In this document: one piece after another, positions 34,910-44,489 of the stretch
Position numbering within the stretch: the stretch's first letter is position 1
Layout: the number at the start of each line of letters is the position of its first letter
Assembly (NCBI GenBank): GCA_016722065.1
Contig: JADKGX010000001.1
Coordinates: 124,001-188,000 of the forward strand
DNA from: Planctomycetota bacterium
Lineage (GTDB): Bacteria > Planctomycetota > UBA8742 > UBA2392
Length of the DNA stretch: 64,000 nucleotides
Reading direction: 5' to 3'
Notes under the pieces: model-generated
What the model was told of the DNA's origin: nothing
The model's input: only the letters and a program-made list of their open reading frames with translations
Databases searched by the model: none
Made by a program: the position numbers and the translations under genes

Positions 34910-35099
34910 ACCTTGTTCAGTATAGCCCCGATGCTGCCAATGTGCTTCTGTTGCAACGATTGGCGCCGCCAAAGGTCCAATGCAGACTGGCGCAGTCCAG
35001 TTTTTGATTGGAATCGCGGTCGATTCCGGCCATCCTGTCAGTACTTGGGGGGCAACCGCAACCAACGCGGAGCCCGTCATGACTGGCACAAGGAACACG

Positions 35100-36032
35100 A
35101 TGGGACACAATAAATATACCGGTGACCTGCGCAGCGTCACAAGCTATCGCGCCGGCAACATTGAAATCAACATCGCCAACCACAGCGGATATTGCTGGGG
35201 CGTAGACCGGGCCTACGAACAGACCGTGGCCACGGCCAAGACCAAAGACGGCCCCGTGCTGACCTTTGGCCCGCTGATTCACAACCCGCAGACGATTGAA
35301 GAACTCAAGCGCGATTACGGCGTGGACTACATCAACTCCGTCGACGAGCTGCAGAACCCTCAGGGCACCACCGTCATCATTCGCACGCACGGCGTACCAC
35401 CCGAGGTACAGGACCAGTTCAAAGAAAAAGGCGCCGAGGTGATTGACGCCACCTGTCCCTACGTGCGCGTTACGCAGAACTACGCGCAGTTGCTGCACAA
35501 GCAGAAGTACCACGTGGTGATCATTGGCGACCCCAAGCACCCGGAAGTAATAAGCATTCTGGCCTACGCCAAGGGCGAAGGCACGGTGATCCAATCGCTG
35601 GAAGACCTGCACCTGATTCCCAAGAACAAGCGCCGCATGGGCATCGTGGTGCAAAGCACGCTGATCCTCAAGAAGGTCAACGAGATCGTCAACGCCATGC
35701 TTGCCCGCGCCCAGGAAGTGCGCGTGTTCAACACCATCTGCTACGTGACCACGGAACGCCAGGAAGACGCCGAAACGATTGCCAAACACAACGACCACGT
35801 GATCGTGATCGGCGGCCACGCAAGTTCCAACACCAAGAAGTTGGCCATTGTTGCCGAAAGCTACGGCGCCAAGGCCCAGTTGATTGAAAGCCCCGAAGAC
35901 ATCGACTTTGACGAACTCAAAGACGCCAAGCGCATCGGCATTCTTGCCGGTGCCAGCACGCCCAACTGGCTGATCGACAAAGCCCGCGACGTGTTGATTG
36001 CGCACTTCAGCAATCACCCCGTTCCGGCCTAG
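35100..36032 (+). CDS. ispH: 4-hydroxy-3-methylbut-2-enyl diphosphate reductase
   Basis: IspH makes IPP and DMAPP in the last MEP-pathway step with a 4Fe-4S cluster. The 310-residue protein has the three cluster cysteines in GYCWGVDRA, DATCPYV and FNTICYVT. Substrate-binding blocks include GPLIHNPQ, RTHGV, GDPKHPEV and GGHASSNTKKL. The Gly-Phe-Cys of many homologues reads GYC. ATG 35100 is preceded by AAGGA at 5 nt and begins MGHNKY, so the 40 residues upstream in frame are excluded. It shares the pathway with ispD. Confidence 0.97.
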   Translation: MGHNKYTGDLRSVTSYRAGNIEINIANHSGYCWGVDRAYEQTVATAKTKDGPVLTFGPLIHNPQTIEELKRDYGVDYINSVDELQNPQGTTVIIRTHGVPPEVQDQFKEKGAEVIDATCPYVRVTQNYAQLLHKQKYHVVIIGDPKHPEVISILAYAKGEGTVIQSLEDLHLIPKNKRRMGIVVQSTLILKKVNEIVNAMLARAQEVRVFNTICYVTTERQEDAETIAKHNDHVIVIGGHASSNTKKLAIVAESYGAKAQLIESPEDIDFDELKDAKRIGILAGASTPNWLIDKARDVLIAHFSNHPVPA

Positions 36033-36047
36033 CAGGCACAAGCAACC

Positions 36048-36082
36048 AAAACAGCCCGCCAAACGGCGGGCTGTTTTCTTTC
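36048..36082. terminator. Bidirectional terminator between ispH and DUF302 gene
   Basis: A 13-bp stem (36048-36060 with 36065-36077) has flanking A and T runs, so it works as an intrinsic terminator for both convergent genes. Confidence 0.93.
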
Positions 36083-36090
36083 GTTCGGGT

Positions 36091-36477
36091 CTACCTGGCC
36101 TCGTTGATGATTTTCTCGATGATCTGGTCAACGGCCTTGGCCGGGGCTTCCAGCTTGGCGTTTTGAAACATGCGCATCATGGCGCTTGGGCGCACGGTGT
36201 GCACAAACGTCTTGCCACCCTGGCTTGTTACGGCAATGCGACAGGGCAGGCAGGGTGCCACGCGTGGATCGGCGTCAAGAAACAGCTTTGCATCGCCGGG
36301 GCGACAGATCTCCACCACCGTGGCGGACTCGACATAGTTCACGCCCTTGCCGGCCATGATCTTCTGAAGATCCAGCGTGTTCAGCACGCCAAACCCGTTG
36401 GCCTTGCTGGCCTCCTGCACCTTCTGCACGGCCTGTTCGACCGAAAGGCTCGATTCAACGCGGATGAACTCACTCAT
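36091..36477 (-). CDS. DUF302 domain protein
   Basis: The 128-residue protein starts at ATG 36477 after AGGAG. The core fits DUF302: SSLSVEQAVQKVQEASKANGFGVLNTLDLQKIM, the EICRPGDAKLFLDADPRVAPCLPCRIAV block (with the typical N-x-P-x-x-A-x-x-x-L order and CxxC-like CLPC), and a C-terminal helix. DUF302 proteins bind small ligands or heme-like groups in some reports; no role is certain. The longer start at 36522 lacks a ribosome site. Confidence 0.85.
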   Translation of the reverse strand: MSEFIRVESSLSVEQAVQKVQEASKANGFGVLNTLDLQKIMAGKGVNYVESATVVEICRPGDAKLFLDADPRVAPCLPCRIAVTSQGGKTFVHTVRPSAMMRMFQNAKLEAPAKAVDQIIEKIINEAR

Positions 36478-36675
36478 GCTGAACTCCTGTGTAAGTAGAC
36501 GTCCTAACGCCGGCCCCGTCACCTTTACTTCAACCGGCGCTCGCTATCGGTCAAACTTTGGCGCGATGCTGGGTGCTGCAGCCGCTGCACGCAGGCCTCG
36601 GGGCTCCAAGCCACTGTCCTGTCCACGACGCGCACGATACACTATTTGTGACAATTCCTGCTTCGGGGGTCTGAA

Positions 36676-38373
36676 ATGCGCCTGTCTGCAGCCGTCCTGC
36701 TTGCGGCATTCATCGCTCTGGGCTGGGGGCTTGCCCCTCTGTTTGCGCAGAAGGTCAAAGTTCAATCCGCAGATGACATCGCCAAACTGCCACCCGAGAC
36801 TCGGGCTGTTTGCATTTACTATCCCGCAGCTGCGGCGGACATCAAGCCGCTTTCCAGCCTCAAGGGTCTTGAGGAAATCGAACTGGATGCGTTTGACATC
36901 GGCGACGCGGTTGTGGCAGCGCTGCCCAAAGTGAAACGGCTGACATTCGGCGTGTGCACGAAGATAACAGTCAAGTCATTCCAGACCATCGCTGGCTGGG
37001 CCGAACTTGAAACATTCAAAATGAAGGTCGGAACAGAAGACGCCTCCTGCCTCAAGGCGCTGGCCAAGCTCAAGTTGAAATCGCTGACGATCGCGCCGAT
37101 GCATATGATGGGCACATCACTGGCGGGCGCGGGCGTGATCGAGGCGGCGTGCGCCATAGCAACATTGGAAACGCTTGATATCGACTGCGGCTTGCCCGGC
37201 AACGGCCAAGCCGCGTTTGCTGGCCTTGCGAAGATGCCTAACCTGACAACGTTGCTACTGCAGCGTCTTTGCCCCGACGCCAAGACCTGCTCAAGCCTCT
37301 TCCAGGCCAATCACCTGAAGTCGCTATCGGTAAGCATGGCGCTGGACTTCTCGCCAGATTGCCTACAGGACCTGTCGAAGTGCGCCGTGCTTGAGAGTGT
37401 CACGATAACCGGCTGCCTGCGTATCAACGATACAGCGCTGGCGCATGTTCAAAGATGCAAAGGTCTGAAGTGTGTGATCATTCGTGACTGCCGCCTGCTT
37501 ACGAAAGCTGCCGTCGATACATTGACCAAAGAACTTGTCGGCTGCGTTGTCAACATCGACGTCGCGCCGCCGGGCACCTACATTAACGCATTGGGCGCGG
37601 AACAACTGGCCGCCCTTCCCCCGTCCACGAGCCTGATCAATTTCGACGGCAGCATTGAAGACCTGGACAAGTTTCTGGTGTTCGATTCGCTGCTGGGCAT
37701 CAAGCTGAGTCTGCACATCGACCGGGCGCAGAAGGAATCGGCGAACTCTGCGGCTCTTGCCAAGGCACTGGAGAAGATTGGCAAGAAACACACTGAACTG
37801 CGCGAGTTCCAACTTGACTGCAAGCACGCGGGTGACGATTGCGTCAAGGCGATTCTGAACTTCGGTGCCCTGGAGTGGCTCAAGTTCATGACCTTTGGCA
37901 GCGTCTCGAGCAAGGCGTTCAAGACCCTACCGAAGCTCACGAAGCTGACTTGGCTTGGCTTTGAGCGACTGCTACTCGACAAGAAAGACTATGCCGGATT
38001 CATGGAGCTCGTAGCTGGCGTCGCCTCTCTGAGAACGCTTGAGCTGACAGGGTACGCAGGGGCCAGCTCCGACTTCAAGTCACTGGCGGCCCACAAATCC
38101 TTGCAGAACATTAGCCTGAGCGCGCAAGCCACCATCGACGATGAACTAATGGAACACCTGAGCCAGATAACAACCCTGACAACCCTGTACGTAGGCAACA
38201 ACAGTACCAAAGCCAGTTTGGTGACGGACGCTGGCATTGCGCATTTAGGTGCACTTGTGAACGCCACTACGATCATGATTGAGGTTGGGTCACAGGTTAC
38301 AGATGCCGCCACTTCGGCCGTTCGCAAGAAGCTTTCAAAGTGCAGGACGATGGAGTTTCTCAGGCCAAGATAG
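36676..38373 (+). CDS. Exported leucine-rich-repeat-like protein
   Basis: The 565-residue protein has signal peptide MRLSAAVLLAAFIALGWGLAPLFAQ. The body is a series of imperfect LRR-type units, for example L-x-x-L-x-L-x-x-x-x repeats around PNLTTLLLQRL, LKSLSVSMAL and ESVTITGCLRINDTALAHVQ, the last being of the cysteine-containing (F-box-like) LRR type. LRR proteins of this kind are common in planctomycetes and serve in binding. Codon third positions are visibly less GC-rich than in neighbours, so the gene may be acquired. Ligand unknown. Confidence 0.8.
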   Translation: MRLSAAVLLAAFIALGWGLAPLFAQKVKVQSADDIAKLPPETRAVCIYYPAAAADIKPLSSLKGLEEIELDAFDIGDAVVAALPKVKRLTFGVCTKITVKSFQTIAGWAELETFKMKVGTEDASCLKALAKLKLKSLTIAPMHMMGTSLAGAGVIEAACAIATLETLDIDCGLPGNGQAAFAGLAKMPNLTTLLLQRLCPDAKTCSSLFQANHLKSLSVSMALDFSPDCLQDLSKCAVLESVTITGCLRINDTALAHVQRCKGLKCVIIRDCRLLTKAAVDTLTKELVGCVVNIDVAPPGTYINALGAEQLAALPPSTSLINFDGSIEDLDKFLVFDSLLGIKLSLHIDRAQKESANSAALAKALEKIGKKHTELREFQLDCKHAGDDCVKAILNFGALEWLKFMTFGSVSSKAFKTLPKLTKLTWLGFERLLLDKKDYAGFMELVAGVASLRTLELTGYAGASSDFKSLAAHKSLQNISLSAQATIDDELMEHLSQITTLTTLYVGNNSTKASLVTDAGIAHLGALVNATTIMIEVGSQVTDAATSAVRKKLSKCRTMEFLRPR

Positions 38374-38533
38374 TTCCACGGGCTCGTCCAAAACGGGCGG
38401 GGCCACGCCATAAAGCTGTCCGGTGCAAGGGGCACCCCGGTTGCCTCACTATCCCACCCCCACCAACATCGGCGCGGGATCCACGGTCTTGGCCGGGGCC
38501 TGTGGCTGGGCACGGCAGCCCGTCGATGGCGAC

Positions 38534-38821
38534 TTACCGGTACAGAAGACAGCCCGTAACAACCAGCGCCGCGCCGATCGTGCCTACGATGTTGGCAATG
38601 ATCAGCACGTAGTTCTTCAGCGCAAGGCCGTACACAAACCAGCTCATGACGGCCCACAGTGCCACAGCAAACGCCTCAAGGCTCACGCTTTCGGCCGATT
38701 GGTGATAGAAAATCTTGCCGGCCTGGATGTAGAAAAACAGGTTGCCGCCCACGCCGACGACGAACATGTATTTTTCAAACCACCGGCGCCAGCCGGTCAG
38801 GGGCTTGGGTTCTGCAGTCAT
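38534..38821 (-). CDS. SemiSWEET-type sugar transporter
   Basis: The 95-residue membrane protein has three transmembrane helices, as in a single MtN3/SWEET half. Typical sites are the first helix GNLFFYIQAGKIFYHQSAESVS, and GTIGAALVVTGCLLY in helix three; ALWAVMSWFVYGL forms helix two. SemiSWEETs dimerise and move mono- or disaccharides along a gradient. The usual PQ/PQ-like motif of helix one is weakly kept. It ends 3 bp before the downstream-oriented porin gene begins its own stop region; both are on the minus strand. Confidence 0.85.
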   Translation of the reverse strand: MTAEPKPLTGWRRWFEKYMFVVGVGGNLFFYIQAGKIFYHQSAESVSLEAFAVALWAVMSWFVYGLALKNYVLIIANIVGTIGAALVVTGCLLYR

Positions 38822-38824
38822 GGG

Positions 38825-40267
38825 CTAAAACTCTAGAAAGATGCCAATGCGTACACGAAAGCTCTGGCCGCTGGCACGATAGGGCTTGCCGCGTGCGGCG
38901 CGGCCAAAACCGTTGAGGTCAAAGTTCTCGCGCTCGGTCAGCATCATGCTGCCAAAGGCCGTCACGGTCGGAAACACGCGCACCTGAAGGTCCGCCTGCC
39001 AGCCCTTGATGTTGGTGTTGATCAGTTCGCTGTTGAACTCGGGAATCACAGCATCCGCTTCCACATAGAAGTAGCGCGCACCAATCTGAAAATCAAAACG
39101 CTGGGTCATCTGTTCCATGCCCCAGTACAACCCGCCCTGAATTGCCAGGTCGTTGCGCTCAGCCCGGCCCTTGACCTGCGGCACGGCGTGCAGGTTCCAC
39201 AGCCCGTGAAACCAGGCCTTCACCTGGGCGCGACGCGACCGCAGCAGAATCACCTCGGCGTAAGCCTCACAAACCAGAAACTGGGATTGGATCAAGCCGT
39301 CGGCTGCCAGCACGTTCGTGGTTTTGGCGAGATAACCAATGCCCAGGTTGCCTGCGATGCCTTCTTCGCCATCAAACCAGTGCGCGCCCACCACCAGGCG
39401 CAGTTCAAAATCGCTGTTAACGGTGGTGCTTTCGCGTCCGTCCGGCCCACGCACGGAAGACTCAAACGGCGCCAGGTCAATCTGGAACTGCGCACCGATG
39501 TAAATGGGCTGGGATTCAGCCGTGGGCGAAGGCAGCCCGATGTTGTTCTGGGCCATGTAACCCTGCACGCTGGTCAGGGAAAGACGCGGAATCACGCGCT
39601 GGAACGACTGGTTGAACAAGCGTTCCAGCCGCAGCGATTCAGTCAGACCTTGAAAGTGATAGTCCTGGTCAAACAGCATCTCGGTGCCTGCAAAGGGGCT
39701 GGGAAAGCGCCCGGCGGTCACGCTGAAGACGCGGTTCAGTTCGTAATCAATCGAAAAGCGGTCTACCGCCAGTTGCGGGTTCACGCCGAAGCCCGGAAAG
39801 GGCAGCCAACTAAGCGTGGGTGTGGGCTTGCCATTGAGGTCTTCTGCTACTGTCGTCAGGCGCAGATCATACCGCAGGCGCTGCTTGTCTTGCTCAAAGG
39901 CTGTGCCGTACACGCCCAGGTGCAAGCGAAAGTCCGGCCGGTTGAAGGTCTCCGTGTTGCTTTCAAACAGCATGTGATAGGCCAGACCGATATCGCCATA
40001 CAGGTTGACGATATTGCGCGCGCGCAGTTCGCGGTCGGCGGAGTCCCGTTCGCGTTCGGCTAGTCGGTTGCGCAGGGTCGCTAGTTCGGATTCGACCCGC
40101 GCCAGCCGGGCCTGCATGTCTTCTTCTGAGGTACCGGGGGTCTCCTGGGCTGACAACGTGCCGGCAAACAGCAGCACCAAGATCAGGAGAATATGAGATA
40201 GACGATCCAGACGAACATGCCGCCCAGGAAGAACGTTACCAGTGCGATTCCGACCAGCGTTCGCCAC
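38825..40267 (-). CDS. Putative outer-membrane porin
   Basis: The 480-residue protein has a signal peptide region (LSHILLILVLLFAGTLSAQ), a short coiled coil (about 50-80, with ARVESELATLRNRLAERERD), and then a run of alternating amphipathic strands with many aromatic residues, ending in Phe. This is the layout of putative porin families (Porin_5-like) with a periplasmic coiled coil. The start is uncertain; ATG 40267 overlaps the upstream gene's end by 85 bp in another frame. It supports an outer membrane in this organism. Confidence 0.78.
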   Translation of the reverse strand: MANAGRNRTGNVLPGRHVRLDRLSHILLILVLLFAGTLSAQETPGTSEEDMQARLARVESELATLRNRLAERERDSADRELRARNIVNLYGDIGLAYHMLFESNTETFNRPDFRLHLGVYGTAFEQDKQRLRYDLRLTTVAEDLNGKPTPTLSWLPFPGFGVNPQLAVDRFSIDYELNRVFSVTAGRFPSPFAGTEMLFDQDYHFQGLTESLRLERLFNQSFQRVIPRLSLTSVQGYMAQNNIGLPSPTAESQPIYIGAQFQIDLAPFESSVRGPDGRESTTVNSDFELRLVVGAHWFDGEEGIAGNLGIGYLAKTTNVLAADGLIQSQFLVCEAYAEVILLRSRRAQVKAWFHGLWNLHAVPQVKGRAERNDLAIQGGLYWGMEQMTQRFDFQIGARYFYVEADAVIPEFNSELINTNIKGWQADLQVRVFPTVTAFGSMMLTERENFDLNGFGRAARGKPYRASGQSFRVRIGIFLEF

Positions 40268-43200
40268 AGCGCCTCCTGGGTCCAGCCCAGTCCTGCCTCA
40301 ATTTCGCGGGTGATCCTAACGGGTTCGGTTCTTGAAACCACTGTCGTCTTGCGCGCCGACAGTTCCTTCCACATGCGGTCCAGGTCCTGGGCCAGGGAAG
40401 ATTCGGCAACCACGCGCTTGGTCACGGCCTCCGATACCAGGTCGGGGATCGGGCGGCGGTCGTCAAAGTCCTGTGCCTCCTGGTCGGACTCAATCACCGC
40501 GCGCAAGGAAGCCGATGCGGCCACCAATTGGTCCATATCGTCGTCGGCAAAGGGGCCGTCGCGATCTTCATGGTGGCCGTTGCCGTGGTGACCGTTGCCG
40601 TTCCCGTTACCGCTTCCGTTGGCGTTTCCACTGCCGTGTCCGTTGCCGCCACTGGGGCCTGCGGCATCAATGCGGCGCGATATGCGGCGCGAGGCCTCCT
40701 TCAGCAAGTCCGACAGCGGCTCTCCACCGCCCAGTTTCGATTCGATGGCTGAAACGATGTCACCAATGGCTTGGGTAGGCACCCGGTGGCGCCGGGTGCG
40801 CAGGCTGGATGTTTCCGTACCGGCCGCAGGCATGGGCGTGCCGGTGTCAGCCGCAGCGTAGGCCGCGCTGACCTTGGGCAGGCGATTGGAATCCGAGAAC
40901 GCGTCGAAGTCGCTGGGAATGCCGGCCTCCACAGGATCGCGAATGTCTTCTGCATCCTGGGTACTTACCAGTTGCGCCGGTGCAGTGTGCGGCACGTGGG
41001 CCGATTCCGGGGCCCGCAGTATGCGCGTAGGCATGGAATCGGTGTTCAGGGCTGCACCGGGCACCGGCTGGTCCAGCGCTGTATCGCCGGTGTCGGCAAA
41101 CTCGGCCTGAAGGCTTGCGCGGCGGCGTCCACTGATAGCCAGCAGGTCTGTGCGGGATTGTTCGGAGGCATGGCGAAGCTTCTGGGCCAGTTCTTCCGCA
41201 GTTTCCAGCAGACGCAGCGTTTCCAGGCGTTCAGTTTCCAGTCGGCGCGAAATTTCGTCGGACTGGCGCGGCGCGGACTGGCGCGCACTGGAAGTCGCGG
41301 GTGCTTTGCGTGGCGGCGTCGCGACGGGCCGGGCCGGGCTTGCGGTTGAAGGCCTGCCCGCGGGCGCCGACGCCGCAGCGCGGGCCGGGGCAGCCCGGCG
41401 CGAGGGCGCGGTGCTTTTTTCAGGCTGTGGTTCGTCCTGCTTCTGAACGCGCTCTGTGATTCTCTCGATATCTTCTGGCTGTGGCGGGGGCTCCTGATCC
41501 GTGAAGTCTCCGTCTCCGTCTTCGTCCTGGCCAAAGTCGTCGTCTGCTGGTTGCGACTGTGCTTCCCTGGGCTGCGCCTTTGGGCTCTGCGCGCTGGCTT
41601 GGGCCACTTCCAGCTCGTCTTCGTCTTCGAACTCGGGCGCTTCGGCCTGGCCGCGCGCCTCAATGGGCACGCCTTCATATTCCGGGACAATGCGTTCGCT
41701 TGCGGCACCGGCGTACCCGGGCTCGAAGTCCTGGTCGACATCCAGGGGCTCGGGCAGTTCAACTTTGGGTGCGGCCTGCAGGCGCTTGGTTTTGGCCGGG
41801 CCTGCGGGCGCGGGCGTGGCGCGGGCCTCGCGCACTGTGCCCTGGCGCTCCGTGGAAACATCAAACGAAGTATCGGTAGTGGATTCCGCCGAAGGCAACA
41901 GGGGCTGGCCCGCATCGGCGGGCTGCAATTCCCCGGTACTGTCGCTGGCGGCCTTGGGGTCGTCCTTGCGCGACAGAATGTCGGCCACAAAAAACTTCTG
42001 GGTGTCTTTGCCTGCCGCCACTTTCTCGGGGGCCAGGGCCTGCAGTTCGCGCGGCTGGCCGGCGGGCGGCTGCTTGGCTGGCGGGTCGGTGCGGCCGGAC
42101 CGTTCCGTGCCCACGGGCTTGGGCAAGGGGGGCGGGCGTCGGTCGTCTTCGAGAAATTTATCGGTGTCTTTGCGCTGGGCTACATCCAGGTCGTCTTCTG
42201 CGTCCAGTGACGAGGCCGTTTCCGGCGCAAGGTCGCCCGAAAGCGGCTCCGGTGCCAGCAGGTCGTCATCGGAATCAAAGGCTGATTGCTGCAGTTCGGG
42301 CTCCGGCAGCGGTTTGGGCAGCGGCGGTGGCGTGAAGCGGCGCGAGGGCTGGTCCTCAAACTCGCGCGGGCGGCCCATCAGTGGCACGGTGCCGGCAATG
42401 CGCGGCTTGCTTTCCTGCCCAGTCGTCGGTCCTGGCGCGCCGGCTGCCGCAGCCGCCGCTGGCTTGCCATGCAACGACTGCGTCTGGTTGTAGAAGTTAA
42501 CCGTATCGCGAACCACGGCTTCGGGGTCGCGCCCGCGCGGGTCAAGGTCAGAGCGCGGCTCAACTTTGCTGGTGATTTTCTCGGACGGGTCAGCGCCAAC
42601 CTGCAGGTTGGTTTCCTCATCAGCGCGCAATTCCTCGGGCGTCAGTTGGTCGATACTTTCAACCGGCAGGGCTTCCATGCTCAGCATGCCCGTGTCGGCT
42701 GACGTCAACGGCGGCGGCAGGTCGCGCACCGGCGCAGGCTGGCGCTGGCTGGGCCGGGGCGGAAGTTTATCCGTCACGGGCTCGCCGTCTTCTTCGGCTG
42801 GCGAGTCGTTTTCGGGCGAAGTCAGGTCCGGAATGCTGTCCAGCGATTCGGGCTCCGGTTCCGGCATGGCCTCAGTGGCCAATGATGCAGGTTCTGGACC
42901 ATCCTGCGCCGGTGACAGATCCATGGGTTGAGGCTGCAACTCGCCTTCTGCATCCAGAGACAGGGGCTCGGGCACCATGGCCTCGGGCTCCATGTCCAGG
43001 CTGGGCAGGGGCTGATCGAACAAAGTATCAGAGGCCGCGCCGTTTCCGCCCGGTCGCAGACGATCGGAGACCTCGGTTCCGCTGCGGGTGGCCGGAACTT
43101 CGGTTTTGCGGCCTGACACTTCTGTGTCGTGGTCATGCTTGCCATTGCCAAAGGCCGAACCCTGGGCCGGAGGTGCAATCTGGCCCGCATTGACCAAAAA

Positions 43201-43290
43201 GCGGGTCAACGAGGAAACCTGCTCGGACTGCTCACCGACAAAATTGCCGGTCAGGTCCGATTGGTGGGCATTGCCAAGGTCTCTAGGCAT
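40183..43290 (-). CDS. Long disordered protein with C-terminal membrane anchor
   Basis: From ATG 43290 the protein is 1035 residues. Most is Pro/Glu/Asp/Ser/Ala-rich and lacks folded-domain features. About residues 855-900 form a Gly/Asn/His run (GNGHGSGNANGSGNG). The last 100 residues have basic helical sequence, then one transmembrane helix (TLVGIALVTFFLGGMFVWIVYLIF) and end at the membrane, so it is a tail-anchored cytosolic protein. Some C-terminal coiled coil is predicted (RRLETERLETLRLLETAEELAQKL). Function unknown. The gene end overlaps the porin start. Confidence 0.72.
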   Translation of the reverse strand: MPRDLGNAHQSDLTGNFVGEQSEQVSSLTRFLVNAGQIAPPAQGSAFGNGKHDHDTEVSGRKTEVPATRSGTEVSDRLRPGGNGAASDTLFDQPLPSLDMEPEAMVPEPLSLDAEGELQPQPMDLSPAQDGPEPASLATEAMPEPEPESLDSIPDLTSPENDSPAEEDGEPVTDKLPPRPSQRQPAPVRDLPPPLTSADTGMLSMEALPVESIDQLTPEELRADEETNLQVGADPSEKITSKVEPRSDLDPRGRDPEAVVRDTVNFYNQTQSLHGKPAAAAAAGAPGPTTGQESKPRIAGTVPLMGRPREFEDQPSRRFTPPPLPKPLPEPELQQSAFDSDDDLLAPEPLSGDLAPETASSLDAEDDLDVAQRKDTDKFLEDDRRPPPLPKPVGTERSGRTDPPAKQPPAGQPRELQALAPEKVAAGKDTQKFFVADILSRKDDPKAASDSTGELQPADAGQPLLPSAESTTDTSFDVSTERQGTVREARATPAPAGPAKTKRLQAAPKVELPEPLDVDQDFEPGYAGAASERIVPEYEGVPIEARGQAEAPEFEDEDELEVAQASAQSPKAQPREAQSQPADDDFGQDEDGDGDFTDQEPPPQPEDIERITERVQKQDEPQPEKSTAPSRRAAPARAAASAPAGRPSTASPARPVATPPRKAPATSSARQSAPRQSDEISRRLETERLETLRLLETAEELAQKLRHASEQSRTDLLAISGRRRASLQAEFADTGDTALDQPVPGAALNTDSMPTRILRAPESAHVPHTAPAQLVSTQDAEDIRDPVEAGIPSDFDAFSDSNRLPKVSAAYAAADTGTPMPAAGTETSSLRTRRHRVPTQAIGDIVSAIESKLGGGEPLSDLLKEASRRISRRIDAAGPSGGNGHGSGNANGSGNGNGNGHHGNGHHEDRDGPFADDDMDQLVAASASLRAVIESDQEAQDFDDRRPIPDLVSEAVTKRVVAESSLAQDLDRMWKELSARKTTVVSRTEPVRITREIEAGLGWTQEALWRTLVGIALVTFFLGGMFVWIVYLIFS

Positions 43291-43363
43291 ATGCAGTCCG
43301 TCAGGAAACGGATTTCCAGTATAACCACAATTAGCCCATGCAGGTCGCGCCGATTTTGGGCGA

Positions 43364-44488
43364 TCAGGGCAGATGCCACACCAGGTTTCCCGCCCGTGTG
43401 ATCGCCCGATGGCCCTGGGGTCCTGCCTGGGTGCATTGCACGGCTGGGTCGTCGTCATGTGCTGGTGTCAGCAGTTCGATGCCTGGCTTTACCGGGCTGT
43501 AGTGGTCTGACCAGCCCCGCCGTCCGGCCGGGGCGGCCGGGTCTGCCCAATCCACGGGGCGCAGGCTCAAGTCACTGGGGCGCTTTGGCCAGCGACCGGC
43601 CGAGCGCAGCAGATCCGCCGCGCTGCGGCGCACAACTTCCAGGCGGCGGTCACGTTCTGCTTCCAGGCGCTGCGCCAGCTTGGTGCGAGTGGCCTCCAGC
43701 ACAAACCAGCCAGCGTCGTCCTTGGCCAGCCTTGTGGTCAGCAGCGTGCCATCTTGCATCACCACTCGCAGGTCCATGGCCCACCAAGCACCGTCACTCA
43801 AGCCGGGCAGCAGCAACCCCGCTGCGCCGTCACCAACCGCCAGCGCCGCGGTTGCAAAACGTGCCTTGGCGGGGGCTGTGGGAGTGCCTTCGCTGCCGGG
43901 GTCCGGCAGCGCCTGCAAGTTTGACAGACCGCGCACGTTGCGACCCACACGCACACGCACCGCGCGCGATTCAATGCGCGTCCAGTAGGCAACCTCATAG
44001 CCTGCATCGCCGGGTGGCAGTTCAGGCGCGAGTTCCGGGCGCAGCACAGAAAGTGCCGACTGGCTGCTTTCATAGTAATCCAGGCCGCCAGCGCGGCGCG
44101 CAAACACGGTGCGACCGGCAGACAACACCTCTGATTCAAGGGCTTGGTCGCCAAAGCCCAGGGCGTTGCAAAGCGCCAGTGGATCGCCCGCAGCCATGGC
44201 GGCGGCGCAGCCCGCCGGGTCGGCTTCGCGCCAGCTTGCACCCATCACGATCAGCCATGCCCGTGGGTCCAAAACTTGTGCCTGGCTGCGTGCAAAGGCG
44301 ACCAAGCCATTGTCCTGACCCATGTGCGCCCGCAAAGCCGCCACGTCGCCACGTTGCAGCGCCGCAGAAGCCGCGGCCATACTGCCTGCCGGAGGCGCTG
44401 GTTGGGACACAGGCGCGCAGGCACAGGCCAAACACAAAAGGGCCGGCCCCAGGGCCAGCCCTATGCAGTTGTTTCTGTTGCTTGCCAT
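43364..44488 (-). CDS. Lipoprotein of unknown function, coupled to rpsT
   Basis: From ATG 44488 the product is 374 residues. The signal MASNRNNCIGLALGPALLCLACAC has a lipobox (CLAC or LACAC). The mature part is Ala/Leu-rich with Trp-rich patches (for example GAWWAMDLRVVMQDG) and no recognised domain. The rpsT stop TAG is one base before this ATG (TAG-C-ATG), so translation is probably coupled; the pairing with S20 is unusual. The upstream half of the open frame to 44872 overlaps rpsT and is not used. Confidence 0.72.
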   Translation of the reverse strand: MASNRNNCIGLALGPALLCLACACAPVSQPAPPAGSMAAASAALQRGDVAALRAHMGQDNGLVAFARSQAQVLDPRAWLIVMGASWREADPAGCAAAMAAGDPLALCNALGFGDQALESEVLSAGRTVFARRAGGLDYYESSQSALSVLRPELAPELPPGDAGYEVAYWTRIESRAVRVRVGRNVRGLSNLQALPDPGSEGTPTAPAKARFATAALAVGDGAAGLLLPGLSDGAWWAMDLRVVMQDGTLLTTRLAKDDAGWFVLEATRTKLAQRLEAERDRRLEVVRRSAADLLRSAGRWPKRPSDLSLRPVDWADPAAPAGRRGWSDHYSPVKPGIELLTPAHDDDPAVQCTQAGPQGHRAITRAGNLVWHLP

Positions 44489-44489
44489 G

